NCBI GenBank assembly: GCA_021464415.1
Contig: CM038465.1
Coordinates: forward strand, 22,165,839-22,229,838
Reading direction: 5' to 3'
Source of the DNA: Lonicera japonica
Taxonomy: Eukaryota; Streptophyta; Magnoliopsida; Dipsacales; Caprifoliaceae
Length of the DNA: 64,000 nucleotides
Shown in pieces: positions 46,252 through 58,074 of this stretch. The notes below the pieces were generated by a model. It had not been told where the DNA came from, searched no databases, and worked only from the letters and a program-made list of their open reading frames with translations. The position numbers and the translations under genes were made by a program. Position 1 is the stretch's first letter. Each line of letters opens with the position of its first letter.

Positions 46252-46471
46252 TGTCGCGCGACATATTAGTGTATGTCACGCGACAATCTTGACTGTCGCG
46301 CGACATTCTACTTTAATGATGATTCTGACTCATTGCTGAGTCAGAAAGTGGAGTGGTGGGGTGTTTGTCGCGCGACATGTTCCCCAAAAGTTGGGATTGT
46401 AGTGCGACATACTGGTGTATGTCGCGCGACAATCTTGACTGTCGTGCGACAATCTTGAATGTCGTGCGACA
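46252..46471. repeat. Array of eight TGTCGCGCGACA palindromes in LTR U3
   Basis: 12-bp sites lie at 46252, 46274, 46294, 46366, 46398, 46420, 46440 and 46460. Four are perfect TGTCGCGCGACA and the others carry one or two changes, mostly C-to-T or G-to-A type. Start-to-start spacings are mostly 20-22 bp, about two helical turns, with gaps of 72 and 32. The array looks like a duplicated block of three to five sites. Such dyads suit a dimeric DNA-binding protein. Confidence 0.9.
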
Positions 46472-46617
46472 TTTCACTTTAAAACATGCTTATTTGGCCA
46501 ACAAACGCTTCCGGGGCAGTCTCGGGTGTTCGGGTGGGTCCCGGAGTCCAGAAACAGCAGTTCTCGAAGGTTGTTAGGGTTCTTGCGGGGGTCACGGATC
46601 GGGGTGTCTACACTTGG

Positions 46618-47840
46618 AAAAATTCTTTATTTATTGCATTTCTGTCATATACAAATGGTTTAGAAATAGTAACAACATTTATGGATTTAATATTTATACC
46701 TAAATCTATCATATTAACATTTATACCGCCAAGTTCAGATATAGTATCTGGTTCATTTTTATTTACTTGTTGTTCTTCACTAGAACTAGCCGGATGATAA
46801 ACACCATAGGGTATATCTTGTTTAGAATTTATAATTCCTTCAAATACAAGATTATTAACTTTAGTAGTATAATTTGCAATTGACGACGCAGGAGTATAAA
46901 ATTCACCTTGCCTAGATGACTGGGCAAAAGAACTAGCTATAGAATTTGCTAAAGTATTTGCAGGAGTATAAAACTTTTCTGGAGAAGTTTTAAAAGAGTG
47001 CCCAGAACTCGTAGATAATCTAGTTGTTTTATTATTATCAAATTTTATAATAACATCACCATCTTGAAATTGAACTATTTCTTCTACTCTTCTGTTTTCT
47101 ATAGGCTCAGGGGGAGCAGCAACTTCTAAAATCCAAGTAGAAGTAGGAGTTATATCTTTCCACATAATAGTTCGAGGAATAGCAACATCAGATTTTAAAA
47201 GATTTGTTTCTAACAAAATCGTTTTATCTTTACAATCATATAAATGAGCACGAGGGCTAAGAGTGTTCATGACTTTATAATATATATGATATGTAAGATT
47301 TAAAGGTTCAAATCCAGGTTTCATTTCATAACCATGGAGTTGAAGATTAACAGTTAAAACATCAAGAAACTTTTTATCAGTGAATGATATAGAAAGATTG
47401 GATGAGCATCAAAATATAGAGGTCCATTACAAAGACTTGATTGGATCATTCCTATAAGAGAATCATTGAATTTTAAGTGACGACAGTCACGAAGAGCAAT
47501 TAAAAACAAAGTATTTAAACCCTTCACAGTAAGGGGCTTTAAAGAAACTTGTACCAAACCAATATGTAAATATTTATAACGATCTTTATATATATCAATT
47601 TCTTCTTGAGTGAGTAATTCTATAGAATCAAAAGAACTTCCGACGGGTATAATTTGTTCTAGACATACTTGAAAACATTTTAAACATACCAGTTTCATAT
47701 ATTTTATTGGGATTAACTTTAAGGATATTCCAATTTAGAAGAGCTTTTTATATATCACGGAATTCTATATCTTCTCTATTTTTAATTAAGGGTTTTGATT
47801 TAAAATGACTAATTATAGTGGAGTTTGATAAGGTTAACAT
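46618..47840 (-). pseudogene. EPRV movement protein (unit D), frameshifted
   Basis: The ATG at 47838-47840 opens a frame with an in-frame stop after about 30 codons and a shift near 47650. The next fragment (47698-47354) has DRYKYLHIGLVQVSLKPL and FLIALRDCRH, the core of 30K-superfamily viral movement proteins. After another shift (47324 down) come LNLTYHIYYKVMNTL and a C-terminal region rich in Ser/Thr/Pro. It would move virus through plasmodesmata. The frame is cut by the LTR at 46612. Confidence 0.8.
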
Positions 47841-48003
47841 TTTTAGAGCAGATATAATACTATTACACAAAATAATAACAGAGTAAGCAAAATCTAACTC
47901 AACTTTCAACGAATTACGGAAATGAAAAGCCTTAAAAAGTCATACTTTGGCTTGAACAAGCAGAAATTTCAACACGACTTAGGTGTTGATCAATTAGACA
48001 CTT

Positions 48004-48015
48004 GCTCTGATACCA
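48004..48015 (-). other. Primer binding site for initiator tRNA-Met (EPRV unit D)
   Basis: The minus strand reads TGGTATCAGAGC between promoter and leader, identical to the site at 304-315. Confidence 0.9.
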
Positions 48016-48186
48016 AATGGGGAACAGGAGGATTTAAAATAAAATAAACTAAAAAGAAGCAGAGGAAAGATATAGATCAAACTTAAAATTATTATTGATG
48101 GTTAAGAAGGTTTACAAAGCGAAGGTTTACAAAGAAAGTAAATAGAAGGCGGAAAAGGAAGATGCCTAACACTCTGCTTTTCCTAT

Positions 48187-48195
48187 CTATTTATA
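48187..48195 (-). promoter_or_regulatory. Putative EPRV TATA box (unit D)
   Basis: TATAAATAG on the minus strand, in the same position as in copy A. Confidence 0.6.
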
Positions 48196-48380
48196 ATCAA
48201 AGAAATAAAACGGATACATTAACTTTACAAATCCGATTATATAAGCGCTTATGTAAATAAAAGAAAGCGACATTTAAATTGTCCACATGCGTCGGCTCAT
48301 ATCTTTTTCTTCAATTTTTCTCTGTCGGCCATTTGGCTTTGTCTTCTTTTCTTTACAACTGTACTTGTATCCTTTTACAA

Positions 48381-49605
48381 TTATCCATTATATGGAGTTA
48401 AGGGTCCACTTGAAATAACATTTGATTTATAGATTTTTCCCTCTTTATCTTCCTTTTTATTTTTGTCCATAGCTTCAACCTGATTAGCCCAGGACATGCC
48501 CATATACTTATCCATGTCTTCATTTTCATTATAATCCTATTAATCCAAATCGTCAAGATTAATGGATGGGGCTTTAGAAGAGGTAGACATGTTATCATCG
48601 TCCAGAAAGCCTAGCTAGGATATAAAAGCTTTAACGATTTTCTTTTTAATCTCCTTTGGAGAAGCATCGGGGAACTTCTTTTTAATTGAGGCAACCGAAG
48701 GGGTTTTAAATTCTTGGTTCATAAAAGCCTCAGTGCTTTTCTTCTTCTCTTCTTCTTGGACATACATATTATATTCCTTATAAGCATAGATATCCAACAC
48801 CATTTTAGGAATGAGCTCATCGAACTCATATTTAGGCCACCGCTTATAAAAGAGATCAAGGGCAAGAATAAAAAGGTTTTGATTATTTCCAATGGCATAA
48901 GACCACTGAAACATCCAAGGGATAGAATAATGGCCCTAGAAATGCAAAAGAACAACGTTCTTGATGGGTTGTGTTTCGTTCAAGTGTTTAAGATGAACGA
49001 ATTTATACTCTTTAAAAAGGGGGTTTATTTTTTCATAAAAGAAATTTTCCTCAGGCCCAAACTTGAGGAACCAATTATAAAACCAGTGCGAAAGGTTCTT
49101 TAGATCCACTGAGGGTTCTTGGAGAGCTTCAACTCAAAACCACCAAGTATGAGTTTGAAGTATACGAGGGGCATTAGGGTTTACTCCCCAATCTTGGAAT
49201 CCAAGAACTCTAATTATAAAACACTTTGAGAACTGTATATCCGTTTGTTTACCACGGATACCCATATTTTTATTTACATGGGTAATATTACAGGACTGAG
49301 TCTCAGTCAGTATAGCTTCGAAATAATCACTTTTCTTATCATTTAAAATACGAAATTCCTGGTCATGCTCAAAATATTGTTTGGGCAGATGTATATGATT
49401 GGAGAAGTATCTTTTATCACTCTTATTTAAAAATATGATAAAATCTTGGAATTGTTTTTCAAAGGAGGGGGTGCTGGAGTATTTAGCACATTTATAAAAG
49501 AGCCAGCATGTGACCCTTGAGATTTAGAACTACCACCAGGTCCTCTGGAAGAAGATCCTTGATTAAAAGTGGCTTGTTTAAAAGAGGGTTTATAATCAAT
49601 AGTGG
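48381..49605 (-). pseudogene. EPRV ORF2-like protein, 5'-truncated (unit D)
   Basis: Near-identical to 681-1905. It starts at CCACTATTGA, so the first codons are at the other end of the unit (40575-40629). It has the same internal stops as copy A near 48616 and 48540, so those stops predate the duplication. Confidence 0.7.
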
Positions 49606-52560
49606 TATGTTCAGAAGTTATATAGAAGTTTTATATAAAACTCTAAATTGTTTAATTATTTTGGCCAATAAAGTAGCGTTTGAATTTATTTGGAATAATA
49701 ATACTAATATGAAAAAAATACTATTTTATTTAATATAAATCTAGCATAAAATCTTTGTTTAATTATTTTAGCCAAATAAAATAGAGTTTGAGTTTATTTG
49801 AAATACTAATATTAATAAGAAAGATATGGAATTATGTTGTTTTATTTAATGTAAATCTTAAAATCCTTTATTTAAAATGGTTGTTACGAAGATATATAGA
49901 AGTTTTATAGAAAACACCCAATTCAACACAAATTTTAAATTGTTTAATTATTTTAGCTAATAAAGTAGAGTTTAAATTTATTTGAAATAATAATACTAAT
50001 ATAAAAAATAATATTTTATTTAATGTAAATCTAGCTATCTTTGTTTAATTATTTGGCCAATTAAAAGTTTTTATACAAAACACTTAATTTAACACAAACT
50101 TTAAATTGTTTAATTATTTTAGCCAACAAAGTGGAGTTTGAATTTATTTGGAATAATAATATAAAAAAATGCTATTTTATTTAATGTAAATTTTGCTATC
50201 TTTGTTTAATTATCTTAGATAAATAAAGTAGAGTTTGAATTTATTTGAAATACTAATACTAATATAGAAATATATGGAGTTATTATGTTGTTTTATTTAA
50301 TGTAAATCTTAAAATTTTTTGTTTAAAATCAAGGGGCATATTTGTCTTCACAAAAAAGGAAAAAAACACTTAAGTTATTCATACTTTTATATATAGTACA
50401 TATATAGATATAGATATATATATATATAATAATATAAAAATATGTGTATATATATAATAAGTTACACCACACCATTATTTACCATAAATTAGCAAGAAAA
50501 TTAATTGCTTATCATATTACTCATCGTGTGTATAGTTAATATAACAATATTTGATAGATCGTCGCTCCTAACTATAACAATAATTGTGAATCATTTTTCT
50601 TTCCAAATCCTTCATTATTCAAGTTTTCTAAGTATTTTCATTTAAAAGATTAAACTTTTCATGCCTTGTATGTTTAGTGCTTGTTGAATAATGAAAATAC
50701 AACATATTTTTATGGTTCTAAAAAGCTTGTAGCTCATTTCCCCCATCTATGGATTTTTGTTCCTCTTTGTAAAAATTACGAAGAGTTCTTAAATTTCATA
50801 GAGGATTTATAAATTTGTTAATCTAGTCTTTGAATTACTTAATGATATTTTGAGTGCTCTGTAACTTTACGTGATACTTAGACTCCTTATGGTCTTTATT
50901 AAGTAATGATCGACTAGTTGGTGAATTTATTCCACAAACTTCATTCCGTTTCATTGTGATAATTCGCTATTTAATTTTCATTCTTTTAAACCTTGAGATT
51001 TCACATACATGCTTAATATAAAACTTTGTTACGATGAGTTTATCACCTCTACCTCGGATTAGCTTCATTGGGAATGGGTTGCCTAGCTTCACACCCGTAG
51101 CTAAGAGATAGATATGATAGCTTCATCTTTGGTGGAATTTCGTGATATTCTCTATCGATATAGCTTCAATCCGGGAATGAGTTGCCTAGCTTCGCACCCT
51201 TTGCTATTGAGAATTATCACAACATTTCCCATTTTTGAGAATTTTGTGCTGAAATCTATATATGAGATTGCAAATACCGTCTATTGTATCTCAACTAACT
51301 TCCCAATACCTTAGTGCTTTCTTATTACTTTTCACAACCAATTTACATTTATGTTGTTTCAAACACCAGCCTTTTACAAAAATCAGAAAATCTGTAATCC
51401 ATTCCATTCCTTTTGAACTATCCCTGTAGTTCGACACTCGGACTTTCGAGACTATATTACTACTTGACGTGCCAGCACTTGGGCTAACAAAACCTGCTTT
51501 TCTAGCGGCGTCAATTACACATGTTTATAATTTAAAATCATAGGGAACAACTTATTTTTAGTCAATATCAATAATTGCTAATTCACGAATTAAATCATAG
51601 GATTAAAACTAGTAATCCTACTTGTAGTAAAGCTTTTATTATTAAAGTTTATGCCATTCTTAAAAAAATTGCAAAAGTTGTTAGTTATATATGGAATTTG
51701 GACTCATAGAAACATTAATTTTAACTTTAACCACCAGACTAACTTTCCTTAGGTTTAAGCATATCTCCTCAAATTATATATTACATTAGTACACACATTA
51801 CATGTGCAAATAAATTAATAACGTATATAATTAAAAAAAATCTAAAATTTTAGGGGCGCCCCCTCCCCTCCCCCCTCCTCCTTTTAGCTCCGACCCTATT
51901 TACACACCAGCTGATGTTATTATGTATATTGTTTAATACAAATTCATGCTCAAGAATTTTATATTTTATACATGCTATCATTTTTGGATGTAACTATCCC
52001 TTTCTTTTTTATTATTGTAGTTTTTAATGTTTATGTCAATATGGAAAAAAAGGTTAAGAATATGGAGGAGGAGGAGGAGGAGAAAGTGAAGTTAATTAAT
52101 TGCTAACCATTATTGGGAGTTGGATTGCTTAAAAACTAAGTATGATTTTCTAAGGAAAGGAACTACTGCTTTGCTTTAAAATGAGCGATAAGGGATATAA
52201 AAAACAATTGATTTGCATGAGAAATTGGAAAATAAGTTGACAGACATGATGAGATGCTCTCCATTTTTTATGAGTATATGTCTTCTTCAAATTTTTTTTG
52301 GGAATATTTTCTTCCTTTCACCCAAATAAATTTTTTTCCATAAAAAAATAAAATAAAAATTAATAAACTATCTCACCACATCCCTCAACTTATTCCACAA
52401 TTTTTGACACAAGATAAATTATTTTTCCTATCAATTTCTATCTTATCTTATTAAAAATTGTGCTGGACCTTTCATAAAAATATGATCAAAAAAGAGATTT
52501 TTCCCACATTATCCCTAAACAAAACTCCACCCTTGAATCTAGAAAAGCTTCAATTGAATG
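49606..52560. other. AT-rich flank in copy B, no gene
   Basis: Same content as 1906-4853: degenerate tandem repeat at about 49645-50340, a (TA)n tract near 50400-50460, a probable LTR-element remnant at about 51420-51520, and no supported coding sequence. Confidence 0.5.
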
Positions 52561-53500
52561 ACACCCCCAGATAGGATTTTGGTAACAATGTAAGGGCCTG
52601 TCCACTTTGGTGAAAATTTTCCTCGTGGGTCTCGGGCTGGTTCACGGATCTCTTTGAGTACTAAATCTCCAACTACGATGTTTCTGTCTCGGATCTTTTT
52701 ATTGAAGGCTTTAGCAACACGTTTTTGATACCCTTGATGTTGATACGAAGCCCTCAAACGGTTTTCATCAATCATTGCCAATTCCTCATATCGCGCCTTT
52801 ATCCAATCACTTTTAGTGAATTGGTTTTCCAAGACAACCCGTAAAGAAGGTATTTCCATTTCCACTAGTAAGACTGCTTCCATTCCATAGGTAAGGGAGA
52901 AAGGTGTTGATCCCGTAAAAACCCTCTCAATAGTTCGATATCCCCAAAGAGCATATGGGAGCTTTTCGGGCCAATCTCTGCCGAATCTGATCATCTTACT
53001 AATGATGTTCTTTAAATTCTTATTAGCAGCTTCAACGGCCCCATTAGTTTGCGGACGATACGGAGAAGATTTGTGGCATTTGATGCCGTACTCTTCCATG
53101 ATTTCGTTGGCTTCACCCTCAAAATGCGTCCCATTATCGGATATGATCTCATGTGGCACCCCATATCGGCATATAATCTTTGTAAGACTCAGCTTCAACC
53201 CACTTGGTGAAATAATCAATGGCCACCAGAATATATTCATGCCCATTGCTTCCTTTTGGCGAGATTTTCCCAATTATGTCAATACCCCAGATGGAAAATG
53301 GCTAGGGAGATGTCATAGGATATAACTCTTTTGGCGGGAGTTTCTGTGCTTTGGCGTATATTTGGCAATGGTGACACCCTTTGACATAGTCAAAACAATC
53401 TTTTTGCATCGTTAGCCAGTAATACCCCTGCCGCACTATTTTACGTGCCAACGTGTGACCACTCATATGTGGACCACACTCCCCATTATGAATTTGTTAC
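52561..53500 (-). pseudogene. Tat-lineage gypsy integrase, truncated C-terminus
   Basis: The minus strand begins with an HHCC finger region (YVKGCHHCQIYAKA), then a TAG, the core WGIDIIGKISPKGSNGHEYI and VAIDYFTKWVEAE. A frameshift near 53180 follows, then YGVPHEIISDNGTHFEG and PQTNGAVEAANKN, giving the D, D, E triad. The C-terminal region ends KWTGPYIVTKILSGGVI at the junction with the duplicated block. The polyprotein end and 3' LTR are missing. Confidence 0.88.
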
Positions 53501-54077
53501 ATCATTGCTCGGGCTTTTTCTTCGTCGAGACATTGGAGGTGTATACTGTCGTTGTTTCTTCGGTATAATTTCCCCGCACAGATGATAAACCGGGATGCGA
53601 GTCGGCGAAGTGTAACCCGAGTGGTTTTATCGGTATTTGGCGGGTATTCATCATGCTTGACCAATCGCCATATATCATAATACCAAATGTTCTTATCAAT
53701 CTCATTTCCGCTTTCAACGTCGAGTGATAGGCAAAATACTGGATTTATCCGTTTCTGAATCTGAATCTGAATCTGAATTTCTTCTTTTTCCCCCGAAATT
53801 TCAATCATCGAGGCCAGAGTAGCTAAGGCGTCAGCAAAGTTGTTCTGTGTTCTCGGGATATAGAAGAATTCAATACAATCAAATTTTTCAGAAGTTTCTT
53901 CGAGTTGGGCTAAAAAGGGCATCAGTTTTTCCTCTTTGATCTTCCATTTTTTCAAAATCTGATAAATAATGAGAGCGGAGTCTCCGAACACTTGAATCTT
54001 GCGATCCCCCTTCTGCAAAGCGATTTCTAACCCGACAATGCAAGCTTCATATTCTGCGATATTATTAGTACAAGGAA
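53501..54077 (-). pseudogene. Tat-lineage gypsy second RNase H (C-terminal half) and linker
   Basis: The minus strand continues the split domain: TNNIAEYEACIVG (catalytic Glu), VFGDSALIIYQI (Asp) and RTQNNFADALATLAS (Asp). It then runs into the linker before integrase. This extra archaeal-type RNase H domain is characteristic of the Tat/Ogre group. The N-terminal half lies at 62496-62598, beyond the inserted element. Confidence 0.88.
54073..54077 (+). other. Left target-site duplication of the 8.4-kb element
   Basis: AGGAA, repeated at 62491-62495. Confidence 0.85.
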
Positions 54078-54699
54078 TGTAATACCCCGTGTTCTAATTT
54101 TCCGCTTAAAACTTCTCTTAAGCCCGGTTGAGGCTTAATCTCCGTTGGAGTGCGAGTGATGGGTTCTGAGCCCTCCGAACATGATATGATGCTTCAAAAA
54201 TGTCACGTTATACATATTAAGTTTGTGGGATCAATCGCTTCATAATTCGGGAGGTCCGGATTGAAATCGAGGTGTCGATCGCGTGTTTTCGCTTTACGCG
54301 ATTTCTTTATTTTTGGCTAACTTTGAAGCCTTGTAACTTCTTCATCTCTTATCCGATTTAGTCTCCGTTTGCACCTATGTTTATTTTTCATACTATCCTA
54401 CAACTTTCATGTTTTGACCGAAGTCCAATTCATACTCCTTATTGGTCAAAACAGCGACGAAAGTAGACCGATTAGTAAAATATGTTCATTCTGCAGCGCT
54501 TTAGCAGAGCGCTGTCTTCGGTGAATTTCTGAGAATTATATATCCATAATTTGAGGAAACTTCCTCTTAGGAAGTTGTAGATCTTCGAATTATATTTCCG
54601 TGGACATAAAGATCACCTCAATCGGAGTTCCGAGCAAGAAGTTATGGCAGAATTACGAACAGTGCTCCAGATCCAAAATGCCTGTGCTGGCAGTGGACT

Positions 54700-54715
54700 C
54701 CATGATCGATCATGG
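54700..54715. repeat. 16-bp palindrome in the 5' LTR
   Basis: CCATGATCGATCATGG is perfect. The partner site present in the 3' LTR is reduced to GGATCATGG here by a deletion of about 12 bp. Confidence 0.85.
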
Positions 54716-56030
54716 GGGATCATGGTACACCAGAAAGTCGTTTTTGAGCATTTATACGTCATTTTAAGCCCCCTCCTCCCTCATTTTCGAGCCACGACTT
54801 TAAATAGAGTTAGAGAGAGGTGAGAGCTCGTTGGAGAGGGTTCGTTGGGAGATTCCTACTCATCTTTCATCACCTAACAAAGATTTGAGCTTCAATCACA
54901 CCAATCCTCGCCCAAAACACTATTCATCATCCCCAACCTTGGTTTCTTCTATTGGAGCTTGAGCATGGAGCTAGGGTTTCGCTGTTGGACTTCCATGCTT
55001 CATCAACTTCGAGATACAACTTCTCTAAGGTGGGAACAACTCTACTAAACTTATTTTTCAACTCATTACTCCTTGTATCAAATAGTTTCATATAAAATGG
55101 GATTTTTACATACAAACCCTAGGTTTATAGGGCGCGTAAGGGATTGGTTTGATTTAGGGCCAAATTAGTGAGGCGTATGAGTGTATTATCATTTACGTAT
55201 CCCTTATTATCCATCCTCACCACGTTATGAGCTCCTCACTTGTATTTGTACATCATACGCATCCTATGGTTATATGTATGAACTAAATAGCGAGTAGACT
55301 GAGGTTTCTGAGCGTAAGTTGCCTTGTTTTGGTTTGCTATAGTTAAAGACGCGTACACAATAACAATTGAGTCTAGGGTCTCGTATGGAACATGACAGAT
55401 ACTTATGGTGATAGTATATTCCCATTACCCTCTAGTAATGTTGTGAACTGTACCTTAGAGCACGTGGGTTTCCATAGTCACATGTATGCATATAACTAGG
55501 GCGTGGTAGATATATTGATAGAGCAATAACCCATATAACCTGTGATCGGTTAAATAATATAGTTGAAGGCTATAATAAGATACGAATGGGTAAAAGTTAA
55601 CACATATAACTGGACATGGGAAGCTGCATATGGTATTTATACGAATGGCCACATGTGTATTGTGATGTTATATGTACATATCAGTACGGGATTGATAAAA
55701 TACACATATATGCATTCATTGTGAGAAATGAATGACTGTGATGATTATGATTATTTATATGCTCAATTATGCTATCATGTGATGATTGTGTATTGATCTT
55801 CTACATACATGTGTGTATGGGATGATATGTTGTGGTGTTATATATAATGTATGGGACGTTGTATATTATATCAATACGAAATGCCATATGTGTGACGATC
55901 GGTTTGCTTGAAGGCTTATTGCTATCTCTAGTCCATGATAGGTCCCAGGTTCCGTCTCTAACGATTGAGACTTTAAGTTGGGACAGAGAGCCCCTGGGTG
56001 AAAGACCCGAAACCGTGCACGGAAACTATC

Positions 56031-56237
56031 GGGAGGCCCTGCTGCCGCGTGGGTGAAAGGCCACAAAATGCAGACCTGGTTGTACGCTTGGACGACTATC
56101 GGTGTTACGATTAAACGTTGATAATACGGAAACGAACGGGAGGCCCTGCTGCCGCGTGGGTGAAAGGCCACGAAACGCAGATGGAAACGAACAGGAGGCC
56201 CTGCTGCCGCGTGGGTGAAAGGCCACGAAATGCAGAC
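56031..56237 (+). repeat. Three 45-bp GC-rich repeats in the 5' LTR
   Basis: Units at 56031-56075, 56138-56182 and 56193-56237 share GGAGGCCCTGCTGCCGCGTG and GGTGAAAGGCCAC. The 3' LTR has two (61048-61092 and 61155-61199). Confidence 0.9.
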
Positions 56238-57530
56238 CGAATTGGAAGACTATTTGTATCTTTGTGATTGATGAGATTATATTAATCATTGAAATACACA
56301 TGATATATCATTGAGAATAAAGAAATTATATCTCGAACGACATTTACGTGACTCGAATCTAGATGTGATGTGATGCTGATCTTGAGAAATGTTATTGCAT
56401 TATATCTTGTGAATAATATAAGAATGAACGCATATTCCATTGAATGGTACATTATACACATAGAGAACCGTTGACCTTTCATAATAAACATAACGTACTA
56501 ATAATTGAAGTGGAAACCATAGCTAATGAAATGGTTAGATGGGAGACATTGTACCATGATGAATGGGATGAGGGATCAAGTAGCAATGCTTATTAGTTGG
56601 TCAAGTAAGGATGTCATAATAAATTAATGACAAAGAGGAAATAATGAATACTTGGCCGATAATTACCGACTTCCGAGATAGGTACGGGATGATTGGGGTA
56701 CAGGATTGATTTACACTTTATTAAGAATTTGCCTTAACATGGCGAATCGTTGGAGGCTAATAATTTATCGAGGTAGTCCTAGAACCTACCCTTTAGGAGA
56801 ACGTGCGATCATTGAAATGACGTATATGGGAATTTATGGGACCGTGAGCAATAATCCGGATAGTTATCTTCTGAACATAGGAGTAGAATTCCTAGGGAGG
56901 TTCGGTATGCAAGTAGGTGTGGGTTGCATTGCACTTCATTGTTTTTAACTATTATACTAAAGTAAAGTAATTACTTTATGTAAAAGCTGCACGTGCTTTC
57001 ATACCACACTTATATAGTTCCCACTGAGCCCGGATTTGGCTCATCCCATTTTTTTAAACAGTTTTGCAGGTTTAATATTTTGGGTGGCGCGTGGTTCATG
57101 AATTTAGAGGTCTCTGATGTCCTTAAACCTTTTAGTCCTCCTCAAGAATGATTATGTTATAAAATTGATTTTGATCATGTTGTAATGTATATAGACACTC
57201 TTATAAGAATTGGATTTTGGTATTAATGTATCAAGGACATGTAATAAGGTTTATGTAAATGGTTTTCAAATGTGGAGTGATTTAAATGTGGTTTGATGTG
57301 ATTCCAGTTATATGGAGTGTGGTTTTAATTGTTACAGGACAGTTTATTAATGAAATGAACTCCACATGCCGATGTTTTCTAAATTGGGATTTATAAAAAT
57401 CATGTTTTATTAAAGTAAAGTTTTTTTTAAGTTATGATTTTATATCTTGAACCCGCCGTCACGCACGGCATCCGTGATTAACCGGGTCTCGGAGGTGAAA
57501 ATCTCAAAACGAGATTCGGGGCGTCACAAG

Positions 57531-57543
57531 TTGGTATCAGAGG
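57531..57543 (+). other. Primer binding site of the 8.4-kb element
   Basis: TTGGTATCAGAGG begins two bases after the 5' LTR and matches the initiator tRNA-Met PBS over TGGTATCAGAG. Confidence 0.85.
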
Positions 57544-58074
57544 TATAGGTCCGATTTTCTTCGCTGAGTTCGTGGGTAGATGTGTGTTTGGAACGAGCAT
57601 TTTAGACGTATCTCGATTTAGTCTTGTGTTATTAAGTGCTAAGGATCGCTCGATTGCATAGTAAATCCTTGTTTCTTGTTCGTTGTGCATTTAATTCTCT
57701 AAGGGATGTTTCATCCTAGCGATATGAGTACTTCATTTCCTCCTACTGTGAGTGTTGGTGTTGGTACCGAATCCACTTTGGGAATAGTGGGGAAGGTTGA
57801 TCTGGTTGTTCAGATCTAAAAGTTAGAGATCACTTCCTTTAGTTCACGTACCATTAGCGTGGAATGTGACGGTCAGTATATATTCCATTAGTGGGGCATC
57901 CGAGCATAGGGAGAAACACCGTCCTCATAGAATGAGTGGTCTTAAATGGTTGTAAGCGGGCGAGGAGCCATTGGCCAAGTGTAATCGTTGAGAGATAGAC
58001 GTGGGAACCAAGGAGGTTCCTCCATCTGTAGTCATTACCGTAATTATCGTCCTAGACGAGAGGTGAGTTGTCTA

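Larger units (their letters stand above)
44906..46612 (-). mobile_element. Solo LTR (1707 bp) inside the EPRV polyprotein gene
   Basis: On the minus strand it starts TGTAGACACCCCG and ends GGATTCTCACA, the TG...CA of an LTR. The viral polyprotein reads across once it is removed (INKEFFQ then KYNDF). There is no internal region, PBS or PPT, so it is a solo LTR. The TGTAGACACC start is common in plant gypsy LTRs; the lineage was not determined. Its U3 (minus orientation) holds eight TGTCGCGCGACA palindromes just upstream of a TATA box. Confidence 0.82.
40565..49605 (-). mobile_element. Full-length endogenous pararetrovirus unit D (Caulimoviridae)
   Basis: Read on the minus strand from 49605: ORF2, promoter, PBS (48004-48015), leader, movement protein, coat protein, zinc knuckle, protease, RT, RNase H, then the first codons of ORF2 again, ending at 40565. 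CCACTATTGA occurs at both ends (49596-49605 and 40565-40574). Without the LTR insertion at 44906-46612 it is about 7.3 kb, one complete genome. Several frameshifts and stops mean it cannot produce virus proteins as it stands. Its high-coordinate part lies within duplication copy B. Confidence 0.85.
47701..52560. repeat. Segmental duplication, copy B
   Basis: Near-identical to 1-4853 (offset 47700 at the start, 47707 at the end because of short indels). It contains the EPRV part 47701-49605 and the AT-rich flank 49606-52560. On the right it abuts a truncated gypsy integrase at 52561. Confidence 0.9.
54078..57528 (+). repeat. 5' LTR of the 8.4-kb element (3451 bp)
   Basis: It contains one CCATGATCGATCATGG palindrome at 54700-54715 and the broken half of a second. 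A TATA-like TTTAAATAG lies near 54790. Three 45-bp GC-rich units lie at 56031, 56138 and 56193. No protein-coding region is supported. Confidence 0.92.

Noticed and set aside
46252..46471. Regularly spaced palindromic repeats resembling a CRISPR array
   Set aside because: The repeats are only 12 bp with about 8-10 bp between them, partly repeated themselves, no cas genes, and the host is a plant. They lie in an LTR U3.
1..52560. Copies A and B as the two LTRs of one giant element
   Set aside because: They contain a viral gene and leader rather than LTR signals, have no TG...CA ends, PBS or PPT next to them, and copy A extends beyond the window.
54927..55115. 62-codon frame conserved in both LTRs of the 8.4-kb element
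   Set aside because: LTR copies are duplicates, so conservation is not evidence of coding; no motif is present.
55866..56301. Minus-strand open frames with repeated FHPRGSRAS-like peptides in the LTRs
   Set aside because: They are translations of the 45-bp GC-rich repeats inside LTRs, in a frame with no domain and not extended in the other LTR.
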